Shown piece after piece: positions 49,561-62,019 of a DNA stretch of 64,000 nt. The notes under the pieces were generated by a model that ran no database searches, was not told where the DNA came from, and saw nothing but the letters and a program-made list of their open reading frames with translations. The stretch is from Nemophila menziesii (lineage: Eukaryota; Streptophyta; Magnoliopsida; Boraginales; Hydrophyllaceae): NCBI GenBank assembly GCA_029959085.1, contig JARWIR010000008.1, positions 21,934,001-21,998,000 on the forward strand, written 5' to 3'. A program made the translations under genes and the position numbers. Position 1 is the stretch's first letter; every line of letters starts with the position of its first letter.

Positions 49561-50600
49561 GTTCTCTACCATTTGGCGTCGTCTGTGTGTGTAATTTTTT
49601 ATCCCATTGAGATTCCACATTTTGTTGACGCTATCAGTGAAGAGTGTGTCAAGACATATTGATGACAACATTATGAATAATTCTTATGTGGTGAGAAACA
49701 TGCCTACTTCTGAGGTCAAAATTCCTCAACTTAAGGATAACGGTGCAACAGAACACGTGCATGTAGAAAATAATAAATAATCGCCTATTAAACCGTATTA
49801 TACCGGCCACGCCGACGGCAACCAAAATAATAAAACCACATATTTCGACTATGCCAAAGGTATTCGGGACCGTTGATCACTATATCTCGACCATACCTGT
49901 GGCCAGAGAAGGTGTAGAACAATACATCCCAACTATACCTACAGATACAAAAGGTGTGGAACCTTAAAATTCTGACAATGAAGACAACTATTGAGGAAAA
50001 CGAGATTCACCCAAAATGTAGCATCTGAACCAATTGTTACATAAACTTTCCAGTCAAGGGAGGCCTCCGCCTGACAAACAACGAAGGAAACCACCTATTG
50101 TTCCTTTTTTGATAATATAGTGTCCAGGATGAGAGCTCGCATCCTCGATGACATATAGAACCCCATACAAGAATGATGGGAGAAGGTAAGAGCGTTATCT
50201 GAGGGAAATCCTCAAGAGAACACGGAGCCCGATAGGTTATCGATCATTGGTGGTAAACTAGATACATTCTCTGTATTCTGAGATACTGGACCCCTTGAGG
50301 CCTAGAAAGTTAAGACCAATTCCAGCATTTGAAGGGACTAATGACCCTGAATCCCACATATATGCATATCAGGGCACATGGAATTCATAGCCCAAACTGA
50401 TGTAGATTATTGCCGAGCCTTCCCCGCTACACTTTCCGGGAATGCTAAAAATGGGGTTTTAGGTTAGAACCGAAGTCAATAAATAACTTCTCATATTTGG
50501 TTGATATTTTGTGACGCGGGTTACCGCATAGAGCCAATGACCAAACAAATTTAATCCTTCCTAGATATATCAAAAGAAGAATGTGATTTTACGGTCTTTG
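49561..50600 (+). pseudogene. Ty3-gypsy (Tat-like) leader and gag remnant
   Basis: ACCATTTGGCGTCGTCTGTG at about 49570 is a mutated TTTGGCGCCGTCTGTGGG leader usual for Tat-type elements. Further on, across frames, comes PIPAFEGTNDPESHIYAY (about 50316-50375), CRAFPATLSGNA (about 50415-50445) and SINNFSYLVDIF-like sequence (about 50480-50510): the Retrotrans_gag pattern. No frame over 60 codons survives. Confidence 0.6.
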
Positions 50601-50739
50601 GTGGACCAATTTTGAGTATTTAGATAAATCAATAGTATATCATGCGTTCATCTAAGGGTTATTCCTCCCCAACCTCCAAATACTTCCAACATCAAAACCT
50701 CAGTCCACGTTATGCGACATCATGGTGTCGTCTACAAAG

Positions 50740-52300
50740 TTGTGATTATAAATCAACATTGAAGAGGGTTGCACCCCTCAAGTGTACGGGTCGTTGACAA
50801 GTATAAGGCGTTATCGTCTCCAAATGGATTATGAAAGTTACAATTGATGTGTTCCAAAAGTGTAGATATGTAGAGTTACAAGTATATAACAATAATATAA
50901 ATGTAATATTTGTTGGGTTTTTGTTTAAGGATTAAGTTGCAATAAAATAATTAACTAACTAAGATAAATATAATTAAAAGCTAAAAGAGAGAAGAAATTA
51001 GAGAGAGATATATGCTTGATTCTTGCGAGTAATTCCCCAAGTCAACTATTTAAACATTATTCAATATAAGGGTGAACTGGCCTTTTAACACTAGTCGGGA
51101 TTCAATGATATCTCTAACTTCCATCAGGGTAGCTTAAAGAGCAATTATATGTCCCTAGAGACCTCTTCTGATTGAAACCCTAATAACTGCTTGGCTAGTC
51201 AAGACCTCCTGGTTCACTAACGCACACCAAGTGCTTATACACTAATTCCGTAATACAACCCCCTTTCTGGCGACAGTTAAGGCTACTAACACTAATTAAT
51301 ACTTGATCACGAAACAATTAGAAATATGCATAAATGTATAGTTGTCATTCCCGTGAGTATGATAAATAATCGACACAATTGAGAGGACTTTACTACTCGC
51401 AAATATACGGGGTTCATTGAAAAATAATAAAAAGGGTAAGTAAAAAGGAATTTCGTTCTCAAGGATTATCAAAGTTATGGTAATTGTGTTTATGAATACC
51501 GTGGTTTAGTTGCGAGTACAATACTTAAAAGGTAAATGCTTGTTGGATTTTCATAAGATAAAACTACGTGCAATAATTTAAAGATAAATGATTAAGGAAT
51601 TAACTAAGTAATAAAGTAAAAGGAATTGCAAGTTAACTAAGAAAAGATGTGGAATATGAGAAATATATGATCGATCATTGGTAGTAATTCCCTAGGTTAA
51701 TCAATTTTGATGTTTGTAGACGAAAGAGTAAATTGGTCATTTTACGTTAGCCGGGAGTTCTCTTCCCAATCCCTCCCGGGTTAATAGGAAGTTTCCCTAC
51801 AATACTAGGCGACCTCTCCCAAGAGACCCTATGTCATCCCCAAAGGTGTGATATAAAATTAACACTAAAGGAGGGTGACTCCCCGCAAGTGTACGGGTCG
51901 TTGACAAGTAATAATTTGATAAGTGTTGGGTTATTATATCTATAGGGACTATCAAAATTACAATCAATGTGTTCAAGAAGTATAGATATAAAAAGTTGCA
52001 AGGTAACAATAATATAAATGATATTTTTTGGGTTTATGATTAACAACTAAAGTTGCAATATGATAAATACTTAAATAACCGAAAAATAATGTAAAATGCT
52101 AAAAGACAAGAAAGGGGAGAGAGATATGCTTGATTCTTGGGTCCCTAGAAAACTATTTTAAACGTAATAAGAAATTCCATCTGGTAATAGATAGTACAAA
52201 CAATGTAATCTTGAGTCACTCTCTTTTCTCCTTTTTTATGAGAAACCCATTTGACCCTTTTTATAACACATGAATCAAATCTTATACGTGACCATTGGAC
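50740..52300 (+). repeat. Three tandem diverged LTR-like modules
   Basis: Modules at about 50740-51330, 51340-51840 and 51845-52300, each in the same order: (C)GCAAGTGTACGGGTCGTTGA, a TCTC-AAGGATTATCAAAG line, a TTTGTTGGGTTTTT / AAGTTGCAATA block, an AGAGATATATGCTTGATTCTTG line and a TCCC(C/T)AAGTC line. The middle copy is the most diverged. They may be nested LTRs of a gypsy family. Confidence 0.65.
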
Positions 52301-52560
52301 ATATTGTCCAATGCAATAGTTTCATCGGTAATACATGCATCTTGTGCTTTACACATTACATGCACTTACCAAGAAGAACAATATTAAATGTAATACAGTC
52401 AGATTTGTGCTAAAAATTGAAACGTTAAATACCTTCTCCAAGAACCATCAGTGAAACTGCTCACAATGAAATCATTCTACACCAGGGGTCCGTAGTGAAG
52501 AATTGTGTTCACTATAAATAAACATGAGTGTTAAGATTTTTTTAATAAATAAAGCAAACT
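52301..52560. other. Short spacer, nothing recognised
   Basis: AT-rich; leads into the 3' part of the minus-strand CACTA transposase. Confidence 0.4.
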
Positions 52561-53566
52561 TTAAAAATACCTACATCATATATGATTGGATCTCATTGCA
52601 GTTGTGGAGTATTTACCAATAAATTCTGTCATTTTCTTCGTATGGTAACGTACAAATCTCATTTTTACCCACTGGTTGACACTGAATATTAAACACAAAG
52701 GTTTTTTGGGTATGGGAGCATCTCAATATATTTACCAATATTGTTAAACTTTTTTCTTTAATATTGTAGATACCGTGATATAAATGTAAATGTCTCTTCC
52801 ATAACGTATCCTTCACCAATTGAACCCCCAGGTCTAGCCGAATTCTGACTATATTCTTTTAGCTTCTGTAAGTATCTCTTGAATGGGTACATCCAACGCA
52901 TTTGAACCGGGTCACCTAACTGGACTTCATCGTATAAGTGTATGACTAGGTAGGCCATTATGTTAAAAAATAGGGAGGAAACATCATTTCAAGCTTGCAC
53001 ATAAGCATGTCCACTTCAGCTTTATTGGCTTCAAGTTATTTCATACTTAGGTTTTTTACATACATTTCTAAACATGTTGCACGACCATATTATCAGACTG
53101 CTCACCTATTTATCGTCGATCAGTCATGGGATACTTGCCACGAAAAGAATCTGCATCATTATGTGACATTCGTGGGATTTCATACCAATATTTTCTGCAT
53201 CACTCAGGGTGATATTCCTCAAAATAGACGTGGATTGATCCGGAAACTTTCGCGCCTTCAACTAATTTAGAAAAGAATGTTGCTTGTTTAGGGTTATCAC
53301 ATACTTTTGTGCGCGTAAGAATCACTCTACCTTGGTCCACAAACAACCACAACTCTTTCCTGATTACCCAAATATTTCAGATCCTTTTTAGCTTTGGAAT
53401 TGTCTTTGTTAACTTTTTCATTTAGGCCAACTACAGTACTAAGTAAACTATTATACACATTCTTTTCACAATGTATAACATCAATATTATGTTTCAACAA
53501 GTTATCCGACCAATATGGTTTTTTTTAGTCGAAAGAAGCATATATATATAAACTTCAAGTTACAAG

Positions 53567-56500
53567 TTAGCCAATCCCTAATGGATCAAAATCACAAAAT
53601 AAAAGTCTTGCTAATTGAGGAGGAGGAAATAATTTCCAAAGGCTAATCAAGGCACCTTTAAGCACTTGTTTAGCCACCCAATCAGTAGCACGGTTTTTTG
53701 ATCTCCTCACATAGAAGATTTTAATCCTATACTTAATTTTACACTTAAGAATGTAATTAACTAAGTTTAGAATATTACAGTACACTTTGCTACCAAAGTA
53801 CACTTGATTAACTAACACTAAACTATCACTCTCAATTTTCACTGATCCAGGAGGTAAGACAACTGCCATATCACAAGCTTGAGCCATCCCTCTTGCCTCT
53901 GCTTCTAGAGTTGAGTTAGCCTTCATATCCCTCGCAAAACCATCCATCATGCTACCTGTTGAATCACGAGTAATACAAGCAAATGAGGCTTTATTTGTAT
54001 CAATAACAAAGGAGGCATCACAATTAATTTTAAATAATCCAGAAAGAGGTGGTCTCCATTTCTCAACTTTGTCATCACTAAAGTTCAAGCCTTAAGTTAC
54101 AGAGTTTGAATTATCATTTCCAGAATAAAAAGCAACATTAGAATCAATTGATTCTTTGATTTTAGACTCAGAAATTAATATTTTAACTTGATTATTATCA
54201 TAATAGGCTTTTAAAGCCTCCTGTAGTACAAGAAGAGGGTCAGGAGTAATGCCTCTAAAGAGGCTCTGATTCCTTCCTTTCCAAACAAACCACACCAAAT
54301 AAAAAGCAAGTTCTCCTGAGTAAACATCATCATGTTTACTTTCAATACTGCATTTTCTAATAAAAGCCACCCATTTCATGAAGTTAAATGTAGGCTCAGT
54401 CATAGAGTTAAAATTGAGAGGACTAGCAATCCATAGAGCTCTTGCCCATGAGCAATGAAAAATTAAGTGTTCAACATTCTCAGTTTCATTCCCACAAATA
54501 GAGCATAGATCACTTTGGCAAGATTTCCTTTTCTTCCTATTTTCATTAGTTGCTAAACCATTTTCACAACATTTCCAAATAAATTTTTTGATCTTTGGAT
54601 GTATTTTCATACTCCAAATATATTTCCATTCCTCAGATTCAAGTTTAAAAGAGGTAGTGCCTATATTTTTATCCTTTGTTCTTTCAACTTTCTGTTGTGC
54701 CATCCACAGCTTCCTATACATGTCTTTGACTGAAACACTACCATCCTTAGAGAAGGGCCATAATGGAGTATCAAAACAGTCAAAGGGAGGAATGTATAGG
54801 GAAGCTATGGTTGCAGCAATTTCAGTTGTGAAATAAAGGTTGAGTAATTCAATTTTCCATTCAAAAGTAATAGGATTAATAAGTTCAGATACCAAATAAA
54901 GATCACAATTTGGGGGTTTAACCATCAGACCTTGAGAAGGTATTTAAATATCTTCCCAAAGTCTAATAGAACTCTCATTGCCCACATTCCATCTGATAGA
55001 GTTCACAAAACATTTTTTGCCTTCAACAAGACTTTTCCAACCCCAAGAGAAATTAGAACAAATATTTGCATTTAAAAAGTCCCCCTTAGGAAAATATTTG
55101 CCTTTGAAAAGTTCAAAAACCAGAGAGTCTTTGTTTGAAAAGAACTTCCAAGCATTAGAAGATAAAAGAGCCAAGTTTTGTAAGTGAAAATCTTTAAAAC
55201 CGAGGCCACCTTCATCTTTAGAGTTCATAAGAGTTTTCCATTTATCCAGTGGCTTCTGTCCTCCCCTTGATTGTTCCAATAAAAATTGGAAATTAGGGAT
55301 GTTAAGTGAGATGTTACCTTTTTAGGTATTAAAAAGACTGACATGATAAAGTTTGGTATGGCTCCAATTACTGCTTTAACCAAAAACTCCTTTCCACTCT
55401 TAAAAAGCATCTTAGTGTCCCATCTATCCATTCTTTTCATAACCAATTCCACCAACCATTCTTTTGATTTAACTCTAAGATCACTTGGTGTATTTTTACT
55501 GAAGATAACCCCACTTTTGTTCATATTGACCTTTTGACTTGTAGCAAAGGTATACCAGTTAATAATATTATTGAAAATATCAATATTATAACCAGATGCT
55601 TCAAGAAAAAATAAACTGTCATCAACAAACAATACATGAGTAACCATAAAGGCTGCTATTGCTATTTTTATTCCCTTCAAAAGTCCTTGATCTACAAAAT
55701 AATCAATAAGATGTGTTAAAGCTTGAGTTACTAAGCAGAACAAATAAGGTGAGAGGGGGTCCCCTTGCCTTAGACCTTTTTGAGGTTTTTCCAATTCAAA
55801 TAATTCACCATTTACTTGAATTTTATATGTAACAGAGGTAATGCAATTTTTTATCCAAGCTGTCCATATAGGGTGAAAGACCATTTTAGACAGCAGGTCA
55901 ATCAAAAAACCCCACTCTATATTTTCATAAGCTTTACTCATGTCAGCTTTTATAGCTAAAGAGTAATTTTTAGAAGATCTTTTATTATTTAAGTAATGAG
56001 TTACTTCCTGAGCAATCAAGATTTTCTCAAAGATAGACCTGTTAGGAATGAAGGAAGTTTGTGTCTCAGAGACCAAATCACCAATCCATTCCTGGAGTCT
56101 AAGAGTTAATACTTTAGAGATAATCTTATATATGAAATTATTACAACTGATTGGCCTAAAAGATGCCACCACATCTGGGTTCTCACACTTTGGAATAAGT
56201 GCAATTATAGTATAGTTAATAGTTTCTAGAGATGTATTGTTTGAAATAAAGTCAGTGACCATCTCAACAAGATCATCCTTAAGTGTATCCCAAAACTTTT
56301 TAAAGAAAAAACCTCTATATCCATCTGGACCTGGTGATTTATCACTTCCCAGTGACCAAATAGCATTTTTAACCTCTTCACAAGTGACAGGTTTAATGAG
56401 TGACTTGTTCATATCATCAGTGACTACTTTCTTAATTTTACTCAAACAGGTAAGTAATTTCTAGTCCCTTCTGATTTGAAAACTTCATTGTAATACTTAG

Positions 56501-57687
56501 TAATAATACCAGGAATTTCATTATTATCTGTAACCCACTGATCACTAGGGTCATTAATCTTAACAATTCTATTTCTTGTTCTTCTAACTTTAGTAGAAGC
56601 ATGGAAGAATTTTGTGTTTCTGTCTCCAAGCTTAACCAGTTATTCTTTGATCTGAGGGACCAATAAAGTTCTTCTTTTTTCCAAATCTCCTCAAGTTCCA
56701 AACTCAGAGTATTGAATTTTAGTTCATACTCATCATTGTGAGGTTCATTAATTAAATTTTCAAGATCTTTAATCTTGTTTTGAATAAGAACTCTATTGTT
56801 CATTATTCTTTTCCTGGCCCAAATAGAGATAATTTTTTGGATTTGTGATAATTTGTATCTCAGTTTAGAGATACCTCTCAAATCCATCAAGTGGCCTGAT
56901 TTCCATTTCTCAATAATCTTTTTACAAATTTGTTCATCAAAAATCTATCCCTTTTCCAAAAGAAACCTCTTTTTATGAACTTTTGGGTGTAATCCCAAGT
57001 TTAACAAGATAGGAGAATAATCAGACCCCAAGGGGGGTAAATAATCAGTCCAAGAGTTAGGAAAGGAGTAAATCCATTCCTGATTTACCAATATCCTATC
57101 AAGTTTTTGTTTGATAAGTTGGTTGTCATTTCTCTTGTTGGACCAAGAGAAATTACATCCAACAGCTTGGAGATCAAACAAAAAGTTTGAATGGATAAAA
57201 GCATTAAATTGCATCATGTTATTCTTATGAACCGAGTTAAGATTTCCCCCTAATTTCTCAGAGGGGTATCTTCTCATGTTAAAGTCTCCCAATATGCACC
57301 ATTTATCCTCCATATGGTTTAAAGTATTGAGTTTTCTCAGAAAATTACTTTTATCCTCATATGCAGTAGGACCATAAACAAATATGAGTTCACAATTCCC
57401 ACATTTTGAGCCCAAGTAAGTGCATTGAATAATGTTCTTATCTGAGCTAATAAGATTAAATTTACTTTCATCTTTCACAAACACAGCTAGCCCACCACTT
57501 AAACCAACAGGATCAATTTGAGCAACAAGGGACAAGTGTAAATTTGAACTCAAAGAAAGCATAAAATGAAATTTTGTTTAGTTTCAGAAAGAAATAATAC
57601 CTCTATTTGATGAGTCTTGATCATGTCAATCAAGCTCAGTTCTGTCAAGGCTGTGCCAATGCCTTGACAGTTCCAGGCTTGTATCAT
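53567..57687 (-). pseudogene. LINE ORF2: endonuclease, reverse transcriptase, zf-RVT, RNase H
   Basis: About 1370 codons. Endonuclease (57687-56960): WNCQGIGTALTEL, LSETK, ILGDFNMRRYP, LDRILVN, SDYSPILL. Reverse transcriptase (56400-55500): SPGPDGYRG, ALIPKC, FRPISCNNFIYKI, KADMSKAYENIEW, QKGLRQGDPLSPYLF, and LFVDDSLFF where F-x-D-D is FVDD. Zinc-binding domain (about 54600-54420): CSICGNETENVEHLIFHC. RNase H (54050-53600): NCDASF, LEAEARG, ESDSL, ATDWVA. Damage: frameshifts near 57570, 56600 and 55250; stops at 56945, 54944 and 54092. The enzyme would nick target DNA and copy the RNA in place. Six lesions mean it is dead, but comparatively young. Confidence 0.9.
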
Positions 57688-59044
57688 TGAAGGTCTTGGG
57701 GTTGATGTGGGTCAACCCCGCAAACCTCTTCAGCTTCCATTCCTTCAAGTAAACCATCCTCATACCATTGCTCAATTCCATGATCTGTATTATTATTATT
57801 ATCCACCTCAACATTCTCAGCCATCTCATTATCAGCCTCATAGAGGTTGACAAGAGTTGCTGAGTTTTGAGTTAACTTTTCATCCTCAAGTGGAAAGCCA
57901 AGATCCTCTCACTTGTTCAGTTCTAGTTTTGTTTTTTTCAAGAGAGACAAAGCAAATCTTATCACTGGATATTTGTGTGATAGTAGGGTCGATGATAACT
58001 TTCTCTTCCAGTTCATAAATTGGACTTAACTTTGGATTATCCTCATTTGAGCCACATAATTGAAAGACCTCAGAAGCAAGAGGTCTAATTTCAGTTTTAA
58101 AAGTAACACCTTCAATAACTTTGTTACCAAGCTTAACTGTTGGAGTAAAAAGAGATTTTTGAACTGAATTCAGTGATTTTTCTTCATTAATACCATTTGA
58201 AAAAAGTGAAGTGTCAATTTCCCCTTCTTCAAGGGTTAAGATTTTTTCTTATTCTTAATTCTCAAAGGTTTTTTTGTTTTTGAAATCTGATTCCCTTCTT
58301 TCATAGCTTTGAAAACAAAATTCTTTTCTCTTTTCTCGAAATCTAAACCTTAATCCAATTTCCCAATCTAACTGCAAGTTTGTTTGGATTATCACAATTC
58401 CTTTCCTAATGAGAAATCAAGCCACATTTAAAGCAAAAATCAAAGAGTTTGTCATATTTAAATGAAATCCAGACTGATTGAGCTTTATAAATTTTAAAAT
58501 TAAAACCAGCAATGAGAGGCTTCAACACAGACACATTAACTCGAGCCTTAATATAAGAATTTTCTTTGAATTTCAGAGGGTCAGGAAGGACTACCTCTTT
58601 AACAAAACCAATTTTTGAAGCAATTTTAAAGACATTTTATTCCTTAATAAACAGGGGTGGAATTCCAGCCAATCTAACCCAGAAAGAGGTTTCCTCCAGA
58701 AGAGTAGGGTTTAAAATAGTTTCATCATACTTTTGAACCAAAACATGAAAACCAAAAACGTGATATGGTCTATTAGCCCACACAATTTCAAAATCCATTT
58801 CCTTATCAAATTGAACCTTACACATATTATCACCTCTTTTTTCAATAGTGATGAGTCCTAAGATGCCCCAATATTGTATAATAATCTTCTTAAGATAGTT
58901 AAGATTAACAATACCTGAAGCCAGGATTCGAACCAAAAGTTTTGGTTCATCAAATTTCGAGTAAATAGCTTCTCGATCTGATGATAGGCAGAAGTCATCT
59001 TCTGATTCCTCCGCCTTATCACCTTTACCCACAAAAGAAGCCAT
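57684..59044 (-). pseudogene. LINE ORF1: DUF4283 / zinc-knuckle RNA-binding protein
   Basis: Starts MASFVGKGDKAEESEDDFCL (59044). The DUF4283-type domain has GIVNLNYLKKII, WGILGLITIEKR, VQFDKEMDFEIVW, RPYHVFGFHVLV, FWVRLAGIPPL. After a stop (about 58635) the frame continues with VKEVVLPDPLKFKE, IKARVNV and the knuckle FDFCFKCGLISH-stop-ERNC (about 58440-58395), so the CCHC motif is interrupted only by a TAG. A charged middle and an acidic C-terminus (EEVCGVDPHQPQDLQ) end in TGA. Role by family: coats element RNA. Confidence 0.82.
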
Positions 59045-60606
59045 ACCCTAGAAGATAAGCGTGAAAGAGAACTCGATAAAGCACCTCACGGTGATTTTAA
59101 AGTAATGGATCGAAGCGAAAGAGAAGTAAATAATGTTAAATGTCATAGATCCTATAAGGATCTTAAGATGAAGCTTAACCGGAGAGTAAGACAGAGGAGG
59201 AAGGGAGAAGAAACGACGGAGTTTGGTGGTAGATCGGGTTTTAGAAGATGGGGAAGGGTTTATTGGGAGTCGAGCCTGAGAGAGTTTTGGGTTTCATTGT
59301 TTTTATTTTTTTTAACATTTATTATATAAATTATCTGACCAATATGGTAAATTGTAGAAGATGCTATTTTTCTTCCAGTTAAACTCTCGAAGACCTGTTT
59401 TCTTAGCACCTTTCCACCAGAGTCCTTGTGTTTTCTGGGAAACACAAAAGACAACCCATTAAGATGTGTCTGCATATCTACGGGGAAATATTTCCTAGGC
59501 GGGGCCCTATGGTCACAATTAGCGTACGATGGTACATCAAACAATATGTAATAGGTAACCAACGCATGTGATCCAAATACACTACACCTTTACTTACCTG
59601 CAAGGACGACGTAGAATTTATGCATTTGGGGTAAGCTTTGTAACCTTGTCTCTGCCATCCCGAAGTGTATGACCTAGCCAGGTAATCATTAATCATAAAC
59701 AACACGTAAACCTTCATTATAAATTCTTCCTTGATATGAGTATAATACGAAAGGATCCCCGTATCTCACAATATTTCAAACTCATCTGTTATAGGACAGA
59801 TAAACACATACATATCTTTACCGGGTGAATGCAGACCCGGAATCAACAAAGTAAGCATAAAGGTGGATTCTGTCATGCATAACCATGACCAAAAGTTTTA
59901 GATGGTCAATATAACTGGCCATATAATGTATGAGTTGTTTTGCATAGAAAAAGGACAAAACCCATCGATGCCCAAACCTAAGCATATACATTACGGTTCA
60001 CTAGCAAACTTAGGATCCTGCTTGTCGAACATTTTCCAAATAGTACCATCATCTGTATGACGTAACACTTAATTGTATGTACTCTTTACTGTATGGTGCC
60101 AAATCATGTTGATGTCTCCTCATTTGTGATAGATTAATATTAGGATGAGACATCATTTTTAGTGATTTAGAAGTCTTTTTAATCGATTTTCTTGAGAAAT
60201 GTTACACTTTCCTATTTGTAGTCTTGATTTAGTAAATTATTATTTTTAGAGCATATTGGGTTTAATTATTTATTTAGTGTGAAGCTTTAAAGATAATTAT
60301 GGAGATTAATTAGAGTCCAAGTCAAAGACTAAGGTGTCGTTTGTTCTTTTAAGTAATAAGTGATGAATGCTGAATGAACAGCTGAATAGAACTTATTCTG
60401 TTAAGAGGCAGTGTCTGAATGATTCAGACTTAGTTTGAAATCTTAATGAAACAGACCAATTAAGAGGCATTCAGATATGAATTGGCCAGGAAAAACAAAC
60501 AGTCTGATTGATCCAGTGTCTTAATGAATCAGATTAAGATCTCATTAAGTGCAAACAAACACCCCCTAAGAGATATGGAAAGAGATAAGGAAAGTAAAAC
60601 TAAAAA

Positions 60607-62019
60607 GAGTAAATACACTGTTTACCCCCTGAACTTTGGCCCGATTGACAGACTGCCCCCCAAAGTTTAAAATGCGACTAGTTGCCCCCCTAAACTTTAA
60701 CTTCGTGACTCGATGCCCCTTGTGACCATTTTCCGTCAATTTTTTCCGTTAACTCGCAGCATGGGTGCCACGCGCCGTTAACTCGTGACTCGTTGCCCCC
60801 TAAACTTTAACTTCGTGACTCGTTGCCCCCTGAACTTTTTTTTCAGAATTATTTCGACTCGTTGCCCCCTGAACTTTTTTTTTCAGAATTAATTATTTAA
60901 AAAATCATTTTAACAGGGGCAAATTTGGTATTTCAAAGCTTCTTCTCCATGATCTTCTTCTCCAAAGCTTCTTCTCCATGATTAAAGCTTCAAAGCTTCA
61001 AAGCTTCAAAGCTTTAAATCTTTAAATCTTCAAATATTTAAATCTTCAAATCTTTAAATCTTTAAATCTTCAAATCTTCAAATCTTCAAATCTTTAAATC
61101 TTCAAACCTTAGATCACCACTACGAGCTTCTAAATTAAGCTATAATTAATACAAAAATCCAGTGTCATCTTCTTCCTTTCTCCCTGTCGGTCTTCCTGGC
61201 GCACGTTAGCAACAACTACCCCATTTTCTTTGCTTCGTGATCTCTCAGATTCATTGTCGCCAGGTACGGTTTTGTAACAATACCCAACATCGAAAGTTTT
61301 CCATTTTCTCACTTAGATCTGTAATTTTTCTACTTTTCTTCTTTAATTTTTGTATATTTTTCTTGAATATATCATTCATTTAATTGAAAATCAATACCAG
61401 AAAGAATAGATTAAAAATTGATAAAAATCGTGACTTTTTTTGGGTCTCCCATTGGTTTTACAAAAATTGATACAATGAAACATAACATGTTCACGTTTAG
61501 GTTGACAATATCAAGAATCAATACCAAGTGTACAATGTATTGTAGCAAAAACCTTGACTCGAATTACAAAAGTAAAACGAAAAGATCTTGCGTTTTGAAT
61601 ATTAGATGTCAAGTTTAATGAATATTGGAAGAAGAATTTAAAGAAAGAAGGGTATGAAATTAATGAAGAGTTTATTCATCAAGATTTTTTTATCAAACTT
61701 TCTCCATTAAAGAAGAAGAAGTGTAAAATAACCAAAATATCCATCTTTAAAAAAAGGATATAATTAAAAAATTTAATAAAAAAACTGGGGGGTAACTAGT
61801 CACGAAATTAAAACTTTAGGGGGCAAAAAGTAGGGGGCAACTAGTCCACGCGCGCGTGTAATGCACGCTGCGACTTAACGGAAAATTTGGACGGAAAACA
61901 GCAAAAAGGACTAACGAGTCACGAAGTTAAAGTTTAGGGGGCAACTAGTCGCATTTTAAACTTTGGGGGGCAGTCTGTCAATCGGGCCAAAGTTCAGGGG
62001 GTAAACAGTGTATTTACTC
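60607..62019. mobile_element. MULE-type element, 1413 bp, inside the LTR
   Basis: The 9 bp duplication AACTAAAAA flanks it (60598-60606, 62020-62028). Long inverted repeats of ~100 bp start GAGTAAATACACTGTTTACC and go on through CCTGAACTTTGGCCCGATTG to AAATGCGACTAGTTGCCCC. Non-coding interior with an AAATCTTCAA tandem array. Inverted copies of ACTTTAACTTCGTGACTCG repeat within the arms. Confidence 0.93.
60968..61110. repeat. Short tandem array of AAAGCTTC / AAATCTTC
   Basis: About 14 units of an 8-10 bp word drifting from AAGCTTCAA to AAATCTTCA, inside the MULE. Confidence 0.85.

Larger units (their letters stand above)
53502..59348 (-). mobile_element. Nearly full-length L1-type LINE, 5.8 kb
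   Basis: Body 53520-59330. Target duplication TTATC(C/T)GACCAATATGGT at 53502-53519 and 59331-59348, 18 bp with one mismatch. It carries a 5' UTR (59330-59045), ORF1 (59044 to about 57684), ORF2 (57687 to 53567) and a short T-rich 3' tail on the plus strand (ATGGTTTTTTTTAG). It interrupts the CACTA transposase. Confidence 0.93.
52560..60109 (-). pseudogene. Second TNP2-type CACTA transposase, split by LINE and retrotransposon
   Basis: Minus-strand counterpart of the copy at 1283-6295. From its 5' side: MIWHHTVKST and GIDGFCPFSMQNNSY (60109-59930), GKDMYVFICPI (59820), INDYLARSYTSGWQRQG (59700-59600), then the LINE at 53520-59330. After that come NIDVMHCEKNVYNSLLSTVV (53500-53440), HECHIMMQ (about 53160), MRWMYPFKRYLQKLKEY and ARPGGSIGEGYVMEE (52910-52800). 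The N-terminus is beyond the Athila-like insertion at 60110. Stops and frameshifts are present. Confidence 0.82.
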
